Shown in pieces: positions 8,133 through 17,211 of a stretch of DNA of 64,000 nt. The notes under the pieces were generated by a model that saw only the letters and a program-made list of their open reading frames with translations, did no database searches and was not told the DNA's origin. Source of the stretch: Actinoalloteichus_B caeruleus (GTDB lineage: Bacteria > Actinomycetota > Actinomycetes > Mycobacteriales > Pseudonocardiaceae); assembly GCF_000718005.1 (NCBI RefSeq), contig NZ_JODV01000005.1, one strand, 5' to 3'. Position 1 is the first letter of the stretch, and every line of letters begins with the position of its first letter. Both the position numbers and the translations under genes were made by a program.

Positions 8133-8792
8133 TCACGCCGTCACGTCCTCCGCGACCTCGCGGTCGAGGGTGACCCGAACCAGGGCGGCGGCCAGCCGGG
8201 CGTAGTCCTCGGGGTCGTCCACCTGTGACGCGAGCCGCTCGGGGTCGGTGGGCAGGCCCACGCGTCTGGCACCGTCGAGTGCCTTCCGGTCGAAGTAGGG
8301 GCGCAGCCCCGGCCACACCAGCTGCGCTTCCCGGCAGAAGATGTCCGCCCCGGTCGGCCCGATCCTGCGGAACTCGGTGAGCAGCTCCCGCAGCCGGTCG
8401 CGGTCCAGGACCCTCGTGCCGTTCTCGGTGCGGGTCGCCTCGTCCCGCATCCGGCGCAGATCGCCGCCGTACCGGTCGCGCACCAGCTCCGCGCCCTCCC
8501 GCAGCGAGGTCGCGGTGCTCTCGTCGTACCGGCGGTAGTGGGCCCTCCCCAACGCGTCCACCAGCTCCTGCCAGTCCGCCGCCGCCACCTTCGCCGGAGT
8601 TCCGTAACCGCTCCTGACGAGTTCGCGGGACGTCGCCATCGCCAGGTGCGACTGGACCGGCGCCGAGGCCAGCATGGACAGCACCAGCAGCCGGTACAGC
8701 GGCGCCGGCTTGTCCGCGAGCGAGACACCTCCCTCGTCCGAGTAAGTCCGCCCCGCGCGGTCCAGCAGGACACGAACCTTCCCCTTGGCCAT
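8133..8792 (-). CDS. HhH-GPD-like endonuclease family protein
   Basis: 219 residues. The pattern of an alpha-helical endonuclease III-like domain is seen: LLVLSMLASAPVQSHLAMATSRELV, then GYGTPAKVAAADWQELVDALG, then RRIGPTGADIFCREAQ as the helix-hairpin-helix region. It has no four-cysteine iron-sulfur cluster (only one Cys), unlike Nth or MutY. Related actinobacterial proteins are usually labelled 'endonuclease', but I know of no biochemical proof. The ATG at 8792 has the RBS GGGGAGGA; a longer reading to 8915 has a composition unlike protein. Divergent from the XRE-cupin gene across about 230 bp. Confidence 0.7.
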   Translation of the reverse strand: MAKGKVRVLLDRAGRTYSDEGGVSLADKPAPLYRLLVLSMLASAPVQSHLAMATSRELVRSGYGTPAKVAAADWQELVDALGRAHYRRYDESTATSLREGAELVRDRYGGDLRRMRDEATRTENGTRVLDRDRLRELLTEFRRIGPTGADIFCREAQLVWPGLRPYFDRKALDGARRVGLPTDPERLASQVDDPEDYARLAAALVRVTLDREVAEDVTA

Positions 8793-9019
8793 CTCCGACG
8801 TCCTCCCCTCCGGCTCCCCGCCCAGTCGGCCCGGGCGCCACGGCCGCGCCGGCGGCCACCACGAGCACAGCGGAACGCTGCCCATCGGGGTACCCGCGCC
8901 TCCCGGGTCCGACACCGCGCGCTGACCTGGCCCCCGTCGGCACGCCGACCTCCGGTCGCGACCCGGGCCCGGTTTCGGCCGGCGGGCCGCGTCGGGTCCG
9001 CTGACGTAACCTGCGGGGT

Positions 9020-9583
9020 ATGGCGGTTGATGTCTCGGACCAGGCGCTCGCCGGGCTCGGCCGGCGGGTGCGGAGGCTCCGCACCCGCCGAGGACTGAGC
9101 CAGCAGCAGCTGGCGACGGTCAGCGGCCTGAGCGAGCCGCACCTGTCCCGGTTGGAGAGCGGGGACCGGCTGCCCTCCCTGAACGTGCTGGTGCGGCTGG
9201 CGGCGGGGCTGGACGTGTCGGTGGCGGAGTTGTTCACCGACCAGCCGCCGGGGCCCGCCGCGGTGGTGTTGCGCGGTGAGGACGTGCCCAGCGTCAACAG
9301 CGGGGGCCTGTCCGCCCAGGTGTTGACCCCTCGGGCGGTGGTGCCCGGTCTGTACGCGGCCCGGTACCGGCTCGAACCCGTGCGGCGTGACACCGACCTG
9401 GCCACCCATGATGGCCACGACTGGGTGTACGTGCTGGAGGGTCGGTTGCGGATCGAGTTCGGTACCGAGACGGTGCTGCTGGGTTCGGGTGACAGTGCGA
9501 GTTTCAGTTCGCGGGTTCCGCACCGGTTGGGGGCGGAGGGTGGGGTGCCGGTCGACTTCCTGGCGATCGGCTGTACCCGGTGA
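9020..9583 (+). CDS. XRE-family regulator with C-terminal cupin
   Basis: 187 residues. The N-terminal helix-turn-helix (about 12-66) reads LRTRRGLSQQQLATVSGLSEPHLSRLESG, the typical XRE motif. The C-terminal cupin barrel (about 110-185) has HDGHDWVYVLEGRLRIEFG and a strand ending PHRLGAEGG. Such proteins are small-molecule-responsive repressors, often of amine, amino-acid or antibiotic stress genes. The target is not clear, as neighbours on both sides are unrelated. The start lies only a few bases after a possible -10 element, so the mRNA may have a very short leader. Normal length for the family. Confidence 0.9.
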   Translation: MAVDVSDQALAGLGRRVRRLRTRRGLSQQQLATVSGLSEPHLSRLESGDRLPSLNVLVRLAAGLDVSVAELFTDQPPGPAAVVLRGEDVPSVNSGGLSAQVLTPRAVVPGLYAARYRLEPVRRDTDLATHDGHDWVYVLEGRLRIEFGTETVLLGSGDSASFSSRVPHRLGAEGGVPVDFLAIGCTR

Positions 9584-9628
9584 CGCTGGTTCCCGGGATC
9601 CGGGCGCTGGTGCGCGGTCTCGGTGTGG

Positions 9629-10708
9629 TCAGGGGGGTCCGAGGACGTCGGTGACGGCGCAGGCCGTGTTGTCGGGTGCGCCGGCCTGCCGGACCAGTTC
9701 ACCGAGGCGGTTCACGGTCTGGGTTGGGGTGCCGGCGGCCAGGAGCGCTCCGCGGAGCCGGGGTTCCGGGATGACGGCGTGCAGGCCGTCGGTGCACAGC
9801 AGGTACCGGTCGCCGGGTCGTGCCTCCCTGAGGTGGAAGTCCGGTTCGCCCGTTCCTGGGAGGGTCAGGGCCCGGAGCAGCGCCGCCCGGCGCGGGTGGG
9901 CGGCCGCCTCCTCAGCGGTCAGCCGACCCTCGTCCACCAGGGACTGGACGAAGGTGTGGTCGTGGGTCAGCTGCGAGAACTCACCATCCCGAAGCAGGTA
10001 GGCGCGGGAGTCGCCGATGTGGGCCAGGGCGAACCTGGAACCGGACCACAGCATGGCGGTCACCGTGGTACCCGCCTCCGCCAGTTCGGGCGCGGAGGAA
10101 CCGAACTCCCGAACCGCCTCGGCGGCGTTGGACACCGCGTCGCCCAACACGACGGCGACGTCCCCGTGCCCCTCGGCCCGGTCCAACACCCGCAGCGCCT
10201 CGACGGCCGCCGCGCTCGCGGTCCGATCCGACCCCGGCGCGCCGAACCCGTCCGCGACCACCTGGAGCCGACGCCCCGCGAACACCACGTCCTGGTTGTT
10301 GGGCCGCACCGGTCCGCCGTCCACATGAGTGGCCGAGTCGAGCAGCCAACCCCGTGCCTCCGTGGGCATTCCGTTGTCCTTCCTCGTCAGACGACGGACG
10401 AGGTGGGTGGCCAGCTGACGCCGGGCCGCGGTGTCCGCCTCCACCTGGCGCCAGTAGGAGGCCACCTCCGTGGCGGCGGCGGCGGGCGGCAGGTCCGCCA
10501 CGACCCGGATCCGGGCCAGTGGCATGCCCAACCCCCGCAGCGACGCGACGAGCCTGGCGCGGTCCAACTGGTCCCGGTCGTAGGACCGGTACCCCGACCA
10601 CGAGGCGACCCGGGCGGGCCGCAGCAGACCCAGCTCGTCGTACAACCGCAGCGCCTTCGGCGTCAGACCGGAGGCTCGCGCGAACTCCCCGATGCTCAGG
10701 CCGGCCAT
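9629..10708 (-). CDS. MerR-type DNA-binding domain fused to PP2C protein phosphatase
   Basis: 359 residues. Residues 1-115 are a MerR domain: SIGEFARASGLTPKALRLYDELGLL, wing residues GYRSYDRDQL and a dimer helix. Residues 120-359 are a complete PP2C domain: RPNNQD, VVADGFG (usually DGMGG), AHIGDSRAYLL, LLCTDGLHAVI and APDNTACAV, so all metal-binding Asp residues are present. The predicted activity is Mn/Mg-dependent Ser/Thr phosphatase coupled to DNA binding. The ATG at 10708 follows GAGGAGGGG; a much longer open frame upstream crosses the operator and is rejected. A TGACCC-N7-GGGTCA repeat at 10758-10776 sits where a MerR autoregulatory site is expected. Such fusions exist in actinomycetes, but what they sense is unknown to me. 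Confidence 0.9.
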   Translation of the reverse strand: MAGLSIGEFARASGLTPKALRLYDELGLLRPARVASWSGYRSYDRDQLDRARLVASLRGLGMPLARIRVVADLPPAAAATEVASYWRQVEADTAARRQLATHLVRRLTRKDNGMPTEARGWLLDSATHVDGGPVRPNNQDVVFAGRRLQVVADGFGAPGSDRTASAAAVEALRVLDRAEGHGDVAVVLGDAVSNAAEAVREFGSSAPELAEAGTTVTAMLWSGSRFALAHIGDSRAYLLRDGEFSQLTHDHTFVQSLVDEGRLTAEEAAAHPRRAALLRALTLPGTGEPDFHLREARPGDRYLLCTDGLHAVIPEPRLRGALLAAGTPTQTVNRLGELVRQAGAPDNTACAVTDVLGPP

Positions 10709-10757
10709 GTCCCCTCCTCGTCCCGGGCTCCTCGCCCGTGTCCACGACACTGGGCTC

Positions 10758-10777
10758 TGACCCAGGGGGAGGGTCAA
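10758..10777 (-). promoter_or_regulatory. MerR-type operator/promoter of the MerR-PP2C gene
   Basis: Inverted repeat TGACCC-N7-GGGTCA. Read on the minus strand it begins with TTGACC, a good -35, and a CAGTGT box follows 19 nt later. A palindrome inside an over-long 19-bp spacer is the hallmark of MerR-regulated promoters. It lies 50 bp upstream of the MerR-PP2C start. Confidence 0.65.
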
Positions 10778-11011
10778 GCGGCGCGGGTGCGCCCGGCCGG
10801 GGCCAACCCACCGCACCGCCACCAGCCGACCGGTTCGCACGAGTTCGACCTGTCGTGCGGTCCGTCGTCTGGCGGTGCCGTCGCCGGTCCGTCCGGAGGT
10901 GGAGCGCCCTGGCGTCCCGATCGGCCGCCGAAGGGGTTCCCGCCCGTGGGCCGCCGGGGGCGCGGTACCGGTCGCCACCCGTGGGGCCGGGCGCCCGGCC
11001 GGCGGGTGATC

Positions 11012-11890
11012 TCAGGGGCGCAGGGCGGGCAACACCTCGGCGGCGACCGCCTCCAACACGCTCTCGTGCCCCGCGTACGGCCCGTCGGACCTCGGCCAGT
11101 GCACGACCACGTCGGTGAATCCCAGCTCCCGGGCCCTACCCAGGGCATCCCGGAAGTACTCCACGCTCGTCAGCCCGTACTCGCCGCCGGAGTCCAGGCT
11201 CAGGTACCGGTCCACGCTCGCGCTGCCCCTGTTCTCCGAGGCGAGCACCTCGTCCATGACCGAGGACAGCTCCACCACCGAGCTCCACCACTCCCGTTCG
11301 TCCTCGGTCTGCCGACCGGTGGTCACCCAGCCGTCGCCGTGGCGAGCGACCAGCCGCATGGACCGCCTGCCGTTCGCGGCCAGGACGAGGGGAGCCCGGG
11401 GGCGCTGCACGCAGCCGGGGGCGCTCCTGGCGTCGACGGCCTCGTAGTAGTCGCCCCGCCAGGTGGTGCGGTCGTTGGTCAGGACGGTGTCGAGGAGCTC
11501 GACGAACTCGCCGTACCGGTCCACCCGTGCCCGAGGTGGTAGTTCCCGCCCCCCGAGCACCTCGACGTCGTAGCCGGCACCTCCGGCGCCGATCCCGACC
11601 AGCAGCCGGCCGTCGGAGACGTCGTCCAGCGCGGCGACGTCCCTCGCGAACGGGATCGGGTGCCGGAAGTTGGGGGAGGCGACGTAGGTGCCCAACCGGA
11701 TTCGGCTCGTCACGAGAGCGGCGGCGGTCAGGGTGGGCACGGCGGAGAACCAGGGCCCGTCGACCAGGGACCGCCAGCCGAGGTGGTCGTAGGTCCAGGC
11801 GTGGTCGAAGCCGTACTCCTCGGCCGCTCGCCACTTGGGTTCGGCGGCCCACCAACGGTGTTCGGGGAGGATCACGATGCCAACTCGCAC
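11012..11890 (-). CDS. LLM-class F420-dependent oxidoreductase
   Basis: 292 residues. A luciferase-like TIM barrel: MRVGIVILPEHRWW at the start, FDHAWTYDHLGW (about 29-40), IRLGTYVASPNFRHPIPFARDVAALD and GRLLVGIGAGGAGYD. This pattern is typical of F420-binding actinobacterial oxidoreductases rather than FMN luciferases. The substrate cannot be read from the sequence. The GTG at 11890 is chosen because family members begin with this strand; the longer reading to 11959 has no RBS. It is not near a long-chain aldehyde luciferase partner, so it should not be linked to the luxCE-like genes 8 kb away. Confidence 0.85.
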   Translation of the reverse strand: MRVGIVILPEHRWWAAEPKWRAAEEYGFDHAWTYDHLGWRSLVDGPWFSAVPTLTAAALVTSRIRLGTYVASPNFRHPIPFARDVAALDDVSDGRLLVGIGAGGAGYDVEVLGGRELPPRARVDRYGEFVELLDTVLTNDRTTWRGDYYEAVDARSAPGCVQRPRAPLVLAANGRRSMRLVARHGDGWVTTGRQTEDEREWWSSVVELSSVMDEVLASENRGSASVDRYLSLDSGGEYGLTSVEYFRDALGRARELGFTDVVVHWPRSDGPYAGHESVLEAVAAEVLPALRP

Positions 11891-12053
11891 GCGGGTTGAC
11901 CTTACGTGTCCGGGTCCCGGACGGGAAACCACCTCACGATTCTCGTGGAGCCCCGCCACGGGTGGTTTCGGCCGGTTCGGGCGCTTTCAACTGTCGATGT
12001 TCGGGCATCTGGGGCAGGTTCGCAGCAGGGAGCCAACAGGAAGGGGTGACCGC

Positions 12054-13025
12054 ATGAACCGTCGTCTCCGAGGCCCGCTCGCCGCCGCCCTGCTCGGCTC
12101 GGTGCTCGCCGTCGTCGTCGACGCCGGGCTCCCGACGAGCCCGCGGAGCGCCGCGGCGGCGGTGACCGTGGCGGCCGACCAGGCGGAACCGCCGGCGGAC
12201 CGACACGACTGGAGGTCGAGGTCGGGTCTCGGGGGTTCCTCCCCGGCGGCCGGTGGGGACGATGGCGGGAACCGACCCCACGAGGGAACCGGGGACCTGG
12301 CGGACGCGCGGGGGGTGCGGTTCGACCCCGACCTCGCCGGCCCCGGCGCGGAACCGGAGGCGGACACCACCCCCTACTCGGTGATCGGCGAGGACGACCG
12401 GCGGCGGGTGACCAGGACCACCGCGTACCCGGCGCGCGCGGTCGTCTACCTCACCCACAGCACCAGCTGGTGCACCGGCTACCTCTACGCCGCGGACATG
12501 GTCGCTACCGCCGGGCACTGCGTGCACGGTGGGCCGGGCGCCGACTGGAAGACGAACTTCCGCGTCTACCCGGGGCGGAACGGGACGCACGCCCCCTACG
12601 GCTACTGCGAGGTCCTCGACGCGTTCGCGACGGTGGGCTGGACCAGGGACGGCAGCATCGACCACGACTACGCGGCCCTCCAGCTGGACTGCACCGTCGG
12701 TGCCACCACCGGGTGGTTCGGTCACCAGGCGCCCGGCCCCGTCGCGGTGGGCGCCACCACGGTCACCCAGGGGTACCCACAGGACCGGGAGCCCTCGGCC
12801 TCCCAGTGGCAGAGCGTCGACGAGGTGCGCCGGGTGACCGACCACCGCGTCTACCACCACAACGACACCTTCGGCGGTCAGAGCGGTGCCCCGATCTACC
12901 TGCCAGCAAGTTCCTGCCACCCGTGCGTGGTGGCCGTGCACGCCTATGGCTGGGGCGTGGAGAACAGCGGCACCAGGATCACCGACGAGGTGTTGGGCAA
13001 CCTGACCCGGTGGCGGCGGACGTGA
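12054..13025 (+). CDS. Secreted trypsin-like serine protease
   Basis: 323 residues. An N-terminal signal peptide (MNRRLRGPLAAALLGSVLAV..., cleavage near residue 35) and a low-complexity pro-region (40-125) precede an S1 chymotrypsin-fold domain. The triad is visible: H155 in ATAGHCVH, D205 in DHDYAAL and S277 in GGQSGAP. The paired cysteines suit an extracellular enzyme. The GQSGAP form and overall layout resemble the S1B glutamyl-endopeptidase branch, so cleavage after acidic residues is possible but unproven. ATG 12054 has GGAAGGGGTGA upstream; the earlier in-frame start at 11835 would overlap the neighbouring gene and lacks a signal peptide. Confidence 0.93.
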   Translation: MNRRLRGPLAAALLGSVLAVVVDAGLPTSPRSAAAAVTVAADQAEPPADRHDWRSRSGLGGSSPAAGGDDGGNRPHEGTGDLADARGVRFDPDLAGPGAEPEADTTPYSVIGEDDRRRVTRTTAYPARAVVYLTHSTSWCTGYLYAADMVATAGHCVHGGPGADWKTNFRVYPGRNGTHAPYGYCEVLDAFATVGWTRDGSIDHDYAALQLDCTVGATTGWFGHQAPGPVAVGATTVTQGYPQDREPSASQWQSVDEVRRVTDHRVYHHNDTFGGQSGAPIYLPASSCHPCVVAVHAYGWGVENSGTRITDEVLGNLTRWRRT

Positions 13026-13074
13026 CGGCGGCCACCGCCACCGCCGTGCGTGACAGGACGAGGTGCCGGGTAGG

Positions 13075-13137
13075 CCATCCGGATGGTCAGCTCCGCTCGC
13101 CGCTCACCAGCGGTGATGGTGGCGCCGGAATAATTCC
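13075..13137. promoter_or_regulatory. Two short palindromes upstream of the 43-residue peptide gene
   Basis: CCATCCGGATGG (13075-13086) and GGAATAATTCC (13127-13137) are perfect palindromes about 115-175 bp before the small gene. They might be operators, or part of the protease terminator. No regulator can be assigned. Confidence 0.3.
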
Positions 13138-13249
13138 ACGGACTGCTCTGTTCCAGTGGTGAACGGTTGCACCGGCTAACAAACAGGATGGGGAGAACGA
13201 TCAGACCAACGGAGATGCGACCGACGACCACCGAGGAAGGGACAGGCGT

Positions 13250-13381
13250 ATGGCCCGACGACTGACCACGACGCTCGCTGCTTTCGGTTTGGCCATCATG
13301 GCCGCGTTCGGATTCCTGGCGATCAACCACTCGAACCCGGCCCCGACCATAGATATTCACCTCGTCGTCGCGGCCGACTAA
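13250..13381 (+). CDS. Small membrane or exported peptide, 43 residues
   Basis: A short open frame starting at ATG 13250 and ending TAA at 13381. GGAAGGG at 13235-13241 is a good RBS 8 nt upstream. The product begins MARRLTTTLAAFGLAIMAAF, i.e. two arginines and then a hydrophobic helix (about 6-25), with a polar tail NHSNPAPTIDIHLVVAAD. It could be a single-pass small protein or a secreted peptide with an uncleaved leader. The codons are less GC-biased than neighbouring genes (gatatt, ccatag), and the stop is TAA, uncommon here. No homologue is recognised and no function can be given. It stands alone between the protease and the HAD gene. Confidence 0.55.
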   Translation: MARRLTTTLAAFGLAIMAAFGFLAINHSNPAPTIDIHLVVAAD

Positions 13382-13549
13382 TGTTACCGCCACCTGAGGC
13401 GAGCCGACCGCGGGGGTGGACCGACGGTACGCGAGTCATTCCCGTCCACGCCGACCAGCGTGAACAGGGGACACCCGCCCCCGGCCGATCCCCGCGTCGG
13501 CATACCGGGCACGGGCCGGGCGCTCGTGCCCCCGAGTGAGGACGGCCAC

Positions 13550-14386
13550 GTGGAGAAGCCCGGCCTGGTCGCTTCCGACGTGGACGGCACCCTGCTGGAC
13601 CCGCTCGAACAACTCCGCCCACGCACCGCCTCGGCGGTCTCCAGGGTGCTCGACGCCGCCATCCCGATGGTCCTCGCCACCGGCCGCTCACCTCGCTGGG
13701 TGTACCCGGTGGCGCGGGCGCTGCGCGTCGGCGGGCTCGCCGTCTGCGTGAACGGCGCGGTGATCCTGGACGTCGAGCGTCGGGCCGTGCTGAGCACCCA
13801 CGCGATCGACCCAGTGCTGCTGCGCGACGTCGCCGACGTCGTGCTCGACGCCCTGCCCGGTTGCGCCCTGGCCGTCGAGCAGTGCGTGGACGCCGACCCG
13901 CCCACCCAGCCGCCCGAGGACGACACCCGCGGCGCCCCGGTGGCGTTGGTCGGGCCCGGCTACCTGAGTCCCTGGGGCGTCCACCAACGAAGCCCGGTCC
14001 CCCTCGCCGAACTGCTCGGGCGCCCCGCCGTCCGGCTGATCGTCCGCCACCGGGGGGTGTCCAGCCGCGAGATGGCGAGAACGGTCGGGCCGCTCGTCTC
14101 GGACGCCGTCGAGATCACCTACTCCACGGACGACGGCCTCATCGACGTGATGCGCGCGGGGGTGAACAAGGCGTCGGGGCTGTCCGAGGTGGCCGACCTG
14201 CACGGCGTTGACCGGGCTGACGTGGTCGCCTTCGGCGACATGCCGAACGACATCCCGATGCTGCGCTGGGCTGGGCACGGTGTCGCGATGGAGAACGCGC
14301 ACCCGGAGGTGCTGGCCGTCGCGGACGAGACCACGACCTCCAACGCCGAGGACGGCGTGGCGCGAATCCTGGAGCGCTGGTTCTGA
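13550..14386 (+). CDS. Cof-type HAD-IIB phosphatase
   Basis: 278 residues. HAD motif I is ASDVDGTLLD at residues 8-17; motif II is the ATGRS region near 44; motif IV is VAFGDMPNDIPML near 229. The large C2-type cap between motifs II and III marks subclass IIB (Cof/YbiV), which dephosphorylate sugar or nucleotide phosphates in the cytosol. The GTG at 13550 is preferred because the HAD strand starts five residues later and GTGAGGAC precedes it; an earlier start would add a low-complexity leader. From memory this corresponds to Rv3813c near the galactan genes in M. tuberculosis. The substrate is unknown. Confidence 0.9.
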   Translation: MEKPGLVASDVDGTLLDPLEQLRPRTASAVSRVLDAAIPMVLATGRSPRWVYPVARALRVGGLAVCVNGAVILDVERRAVLSTHAIDPVLLRDVADVVLDALPGCALAVEQCVDADPPTQPPEDDTRGAPVALVGPGYLSPWGVHQRSPVPLAELLGRPAVRLIVRHRGVSSREMARTVGPLVSDAVEITYSTDDGLIDVMRAGVNKASGLSEVADLHGVDRADVVAFGDMPNDIPMLRWAGHGVAMENAHPEVLAVADETTTSNAEDGVARILERWF

Positions 14387-14838
14387 CCGAACTCCGTCCC
14401 GCCCCTCGGGCACCGCGCTGACGGGTGGGCGCCGCCAGCCGTCCCGAACACCCGCGGCGGCCGTTCCTCCCGGTGTGCCGCCGCCACCCGGTCCGGAGCC
14501 GCACGGGCGCGCACCAGTCCTCCGCTGGCGCGCCCAACGGGTCATCCGGCCGGTGGGAGGAGCCCGGGGCGGGAGGCGCCGGCGCGCGGACGGCCGCGAC
14601 ACCGGTTCCCGTGCCGCCGACCTCGCCACCGCGCGTCGGCCCGTAGCCCACACGCGGCATTCCCCGTCGCGCCCGGCCAGTCAGGGGTGCGTCTGACCTG
14701 CGACGACGTCGACGACCTGTGATGTCCTCCCGCAGGCGCTCCGCGGTCAGCCGGGCAATCATGTGGTTCGACCGACGCAGGGAGGACCCGTGTGCCGACG
14801 ACACCGACCACGCCGGGACGTCCGGTGAGCCCGCCGTC
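14387..14838. other. Intergenic stretch upstream of the YfhO-type gene
   Basis: No convincing gene, RNA or repeat. It is GC-rich with no clear promoter. The right part (14719-14838) could instead be the extreme N-terminus of the YfhO-type protein if an earlier GTG/ATG start (14719, 14722 or 14761) is used. Confidence 0.4.
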
Positions 14839-17196
14839 ATGGACGTGACGGAGGCCGCCGCCCGGCGGGACCGCACGCCGGAGGAACCAGCCCCCGCCGC
14901 CCAGGCGGGTCCGACGGTGCCGAGGTGGCCGAGCGAACGGGTGCTGGCCCCGGCGGTGATGCTGGTGCTGACCGGGATCGCGGCGGGACTGCCCCTGGTC
15001 GGGAACCGCATCTTCTACTACTGGGACGACACCGCCGCGGCGGCCGTGGGGATCTGGCACCGGGTGGCCGAGGCGGTCCTCGCCGGCAGGTTACCGCTAC
15101 TGGAGCTCGACATGTGGCGTGGCGGGAACCTGGTGGGCGAGGCGGCCACCGGCATGTGGAACCCCCTGGTGCTGGCCGCGAACCTCGCCACCCACCAACT
15201 CACCAACCTGGCGTTGGCGATCTCGCTGGTCAAGGCCGGGTTCATGGTGCTCATGGCCTTCGGGACGTACCTGGTGGCCCGGGACCACGGGGCCAGGCCG
15301 TGGGCCGCGGCGCTGGTGGGCCTCGCCTTCCCCCTCGCCGGCTACAACCTGTTCATGGACGGCACCGCGTGGATCAACGCGCAGATGACCACCGCGCTCG
15401 TCCCCTACGTGTGGTGGACGGCGCGGCGGGCCGTCCACCGGGGCGGTTCCCTGTTCTGGGTCGTGCTCGCCGGCTACCTGTGCTCCTCCATCGGTAGCCC
15501 GTACGGCCTGCTGGCCACCGCCCTGGTGGTCCTCGCCGTGATGGTCGAGGGGTGGTGCTCCGGGCAGCGGTGGCGGGTGGCCGGTGTGGCGGCGGCGGGC
15601 GTGGCGACGGCGCTGGTGACGGCCTTCGTGTTCATCCCGCTGGTGGGCACCTCGGTGGTCGGGTACCGCCAGGACAGCCCCACCTTCAACGACGGCTTCC
15701 TGGTGCCCACGCTCACCGACCTGTTCGGCCTGAGCAACCCCGCGTTCCAACCCTTCGTGACGACCTTCGGCCTGCCGGTGATGGAGTTCCCCGGCCTCTA
15801 CCTCGGGTGGTTCCTGCTGCCCACCCTGCCGTGGCTGCGGTGGGGGGTGCTCCGGGACCGCTGGCGGCCCCTGGTGGGACTGGCCGTCTTCGGGGGCGCG
15901 TCGCTGGTGCTGATGCTCGGTCCGTCCAACCTCTGGATGTTCCGCTGGCCGGCCAGGCTGATCCCCTTCTTCCTGCTCGCGGTCGCGCTGACCTGGGCCG
16001 TCGTCGCCAGTGGCGGTTTCCACCGCACTCGACCGGTGGCACGGTCCGCCCTCTCGGTCTCGCTGGTCGCGTTCGCCGGCTACCTCGGCTGGGCGTCGGT
16101 CCCGGACACGCTGCCCCGGCAGCTCCTCGGCGCGGCGGCGGTCCTCCTCCTGCTGGTCCCCCTGCTGGCCGGGTGGGCCAGCAGGGCCGGCGGGTTCGTC
16201 CTCCTGGCGACCGGCACCGTGGGCGTGCTCGCCCTCCAGTTGACCTGGTTCCCGTCCAACGCCAACACCGCCGGTTACCAGTTCCCCCTGCACGCCGACG
16301 AGTTGCGCGACCGGTTCGCGGACCGCTACCAGGGCATGACCGTCCAGTTCGCCGACCTCGCCAGGGCGGACCCGGCCACGGTCGAACCGCACGGCATCTA
16401 CCGGGACGTCCTCTTCGGGTCGCTGTACACCATCCCGGAGGTGGAGACGCTCACCGCCTACAGCGGGATCGGGTTCTCCGCGCTGGACGGGGCGCAGTGC
16501 CTGAACTTCTACGGCAGCGTCACCTGCCCGGAGGCGTGGGAACGTTTCTGGCGGCGGCCCCTGGGAGGACCGGCTCCGCTGGTGGACCTGCTCCGCGCGG
16601 AGACGGTCGTCGCCCAACACGCCCTCGTCGACGTGCGGGAGGAGCCGCCCCCGCCAGGCTGGGAACGCCAGGAGGTCACCGACTTCGTCACCGTGTGGCG
16701 GCGGACGGAGCCGCTGCCCCACCCTGACGGGCGGGTGTCGCACGTGCCGGCCGGTGTCGAGGTGACACGGGACGAGGTGGTCGGCCGGAGCGGGGAACTC
16801 GTCGACTTCACCCGCGACGACCCCAGCGCCCCCACCCGCCTCACCTTCGCCAGGCTGGCGTGGCCCGGGTACTCGGCCAGCGTCGACGGCGCCCCCGTTC
16901 CCACGAGGACCGGGCCGGACGGCCTCCTCCAGGTCGAGCTGCCGGCCGGGATGGACGGCGGATCCCTGGAGCTGCGCTGGAACGCCCCCGGGCTCGGGCT
17001 CGGCATGGGCCTGCTGGCCGCCGGCCTGGTGTTGACCGCCGGCCTCGTGCTGGTGACGACGACGCACCGCCGACGGCGGCGCCGGTCGGGCGACTCCGAG
17101 GTGTCCCCCGTGGAGCCGACGAGGACGACCGAGCCGACCTCAGCGGCCCCGGAACACGAACGGAAGGAGGACCACCACGACAGCGGACACCCGTGA
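14839..17196 (+). CDS. YfhO-type polytopic membrane protein (putative GT-C glycosyltransferase)
   Basis: 785 residues from ATG 14839, or up to 825 if the GTG at 14719 is used; 14839 has a GGTGAG RBS and leaves a normal short N-tail. About 12 membrane helices (from residue 35 to about 450), an outer loop and C-terminal extracytoplasmic domain, and a last helix near 735-757. YYWDD early in the chain is an acidic motif after the first helix, as in GT-C enzymes that use polyprenyl-phosphate sugars. The C-terminal beta-rich part (FARLAWPGYSASVDGAPVPT) is typical of YfhO. Next to it is a GtrB-like transferase that would make the lipid-linked donor. I infer sugar transfer outside the membrane; the acceptor may be arabinogalactan or a wall polymer. 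Confidence 0.8.
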   Translation: MDVTEAAARRDRTPEEPAPAAQAGPTVPRWPSERVLAPAVMLVLTGIAAGLPLVGNRIFYYWDDTAAAAVGIWHRVAEAVLAGRLPLLELDMWRGGNLVGEAATGMWNPLVLAANLATHQLTNLALAISLVKAGFMVLMAFGTYLVARDHGARPWAAALVGLAFPLAGYNLFMDGTAWINAQMTTALVPYVWWTARRAVHRGGSLFWVVLAGYLCSSIGSPYGLLATALVVLAVMVEGWCSGQRWRVAGVAAAGVATALVTAFVFIPLVGTSVVGYRQDSPTFNDGFLVPTLTDLFGLSNPAFQPFVTTFGLPVMEFPGLYLGWFLLPTLPWLRWGVLRDRWRPLVGLAVFGGASLVLMLGPSNLWMFRWPARLIPFFLLAVALTWAVVASGGFHRTRPVARSALSVSLVAFAGYLGWASVPDTLPRQLLGAAAVLLLLVPLLAGWASRAGGFVLLATGTVGVLALQLTWFPSNANTAGYQFPLHADELRDRFADRYQGMTVQFADLARADPATVEPHGIYRDVLFGSLYTIPEVETLTAYSGIGFSALDGAQCLNFYGSVTCPEAWERFWRRPLGGPAPLVDLLRAETVVAQHALVDVREEPPPPGWERQEVTDFVTVWRRTEPLPHPDGRVSHVPAGVEVTRDEVVGRSGELVDFTRDDPSAPTRLTFARLAWPGYSASVDGAPVPTRTGPDGLLQVELPAGMDGGSLELRWNAPGLGLGMGLLAAGLVLTAGLVLVTTTHRRRRRRSGDSEVSPVEPTRTTEPTSAAPEHERKEDHHDSGHP

Positions 17197-17211
17197 CCGA
17201 GCGGAGGGACG

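Noticed and set aside
7540..9702. Very long minus-strand open frame across the DUF350, endonuclease and XRE genes
   Set aside because: It spans three well-supported genes in other frames, has a low-complexity Arg/Gly/Pro composition and no family motif. It is a product of high GC content. The same holds for other long frames, e.g. 17398-19671, 19128-21416, 21371-22432 and 36120-38483.
11012..11890. LLM-class protein as a luciferase partner of the LuxC/LuxE genes
   Set aside because: It is an F420-type member, 8 kb away and in a separate transcription unit; the LuxCE genes are embedded in a sugar cluster instead.
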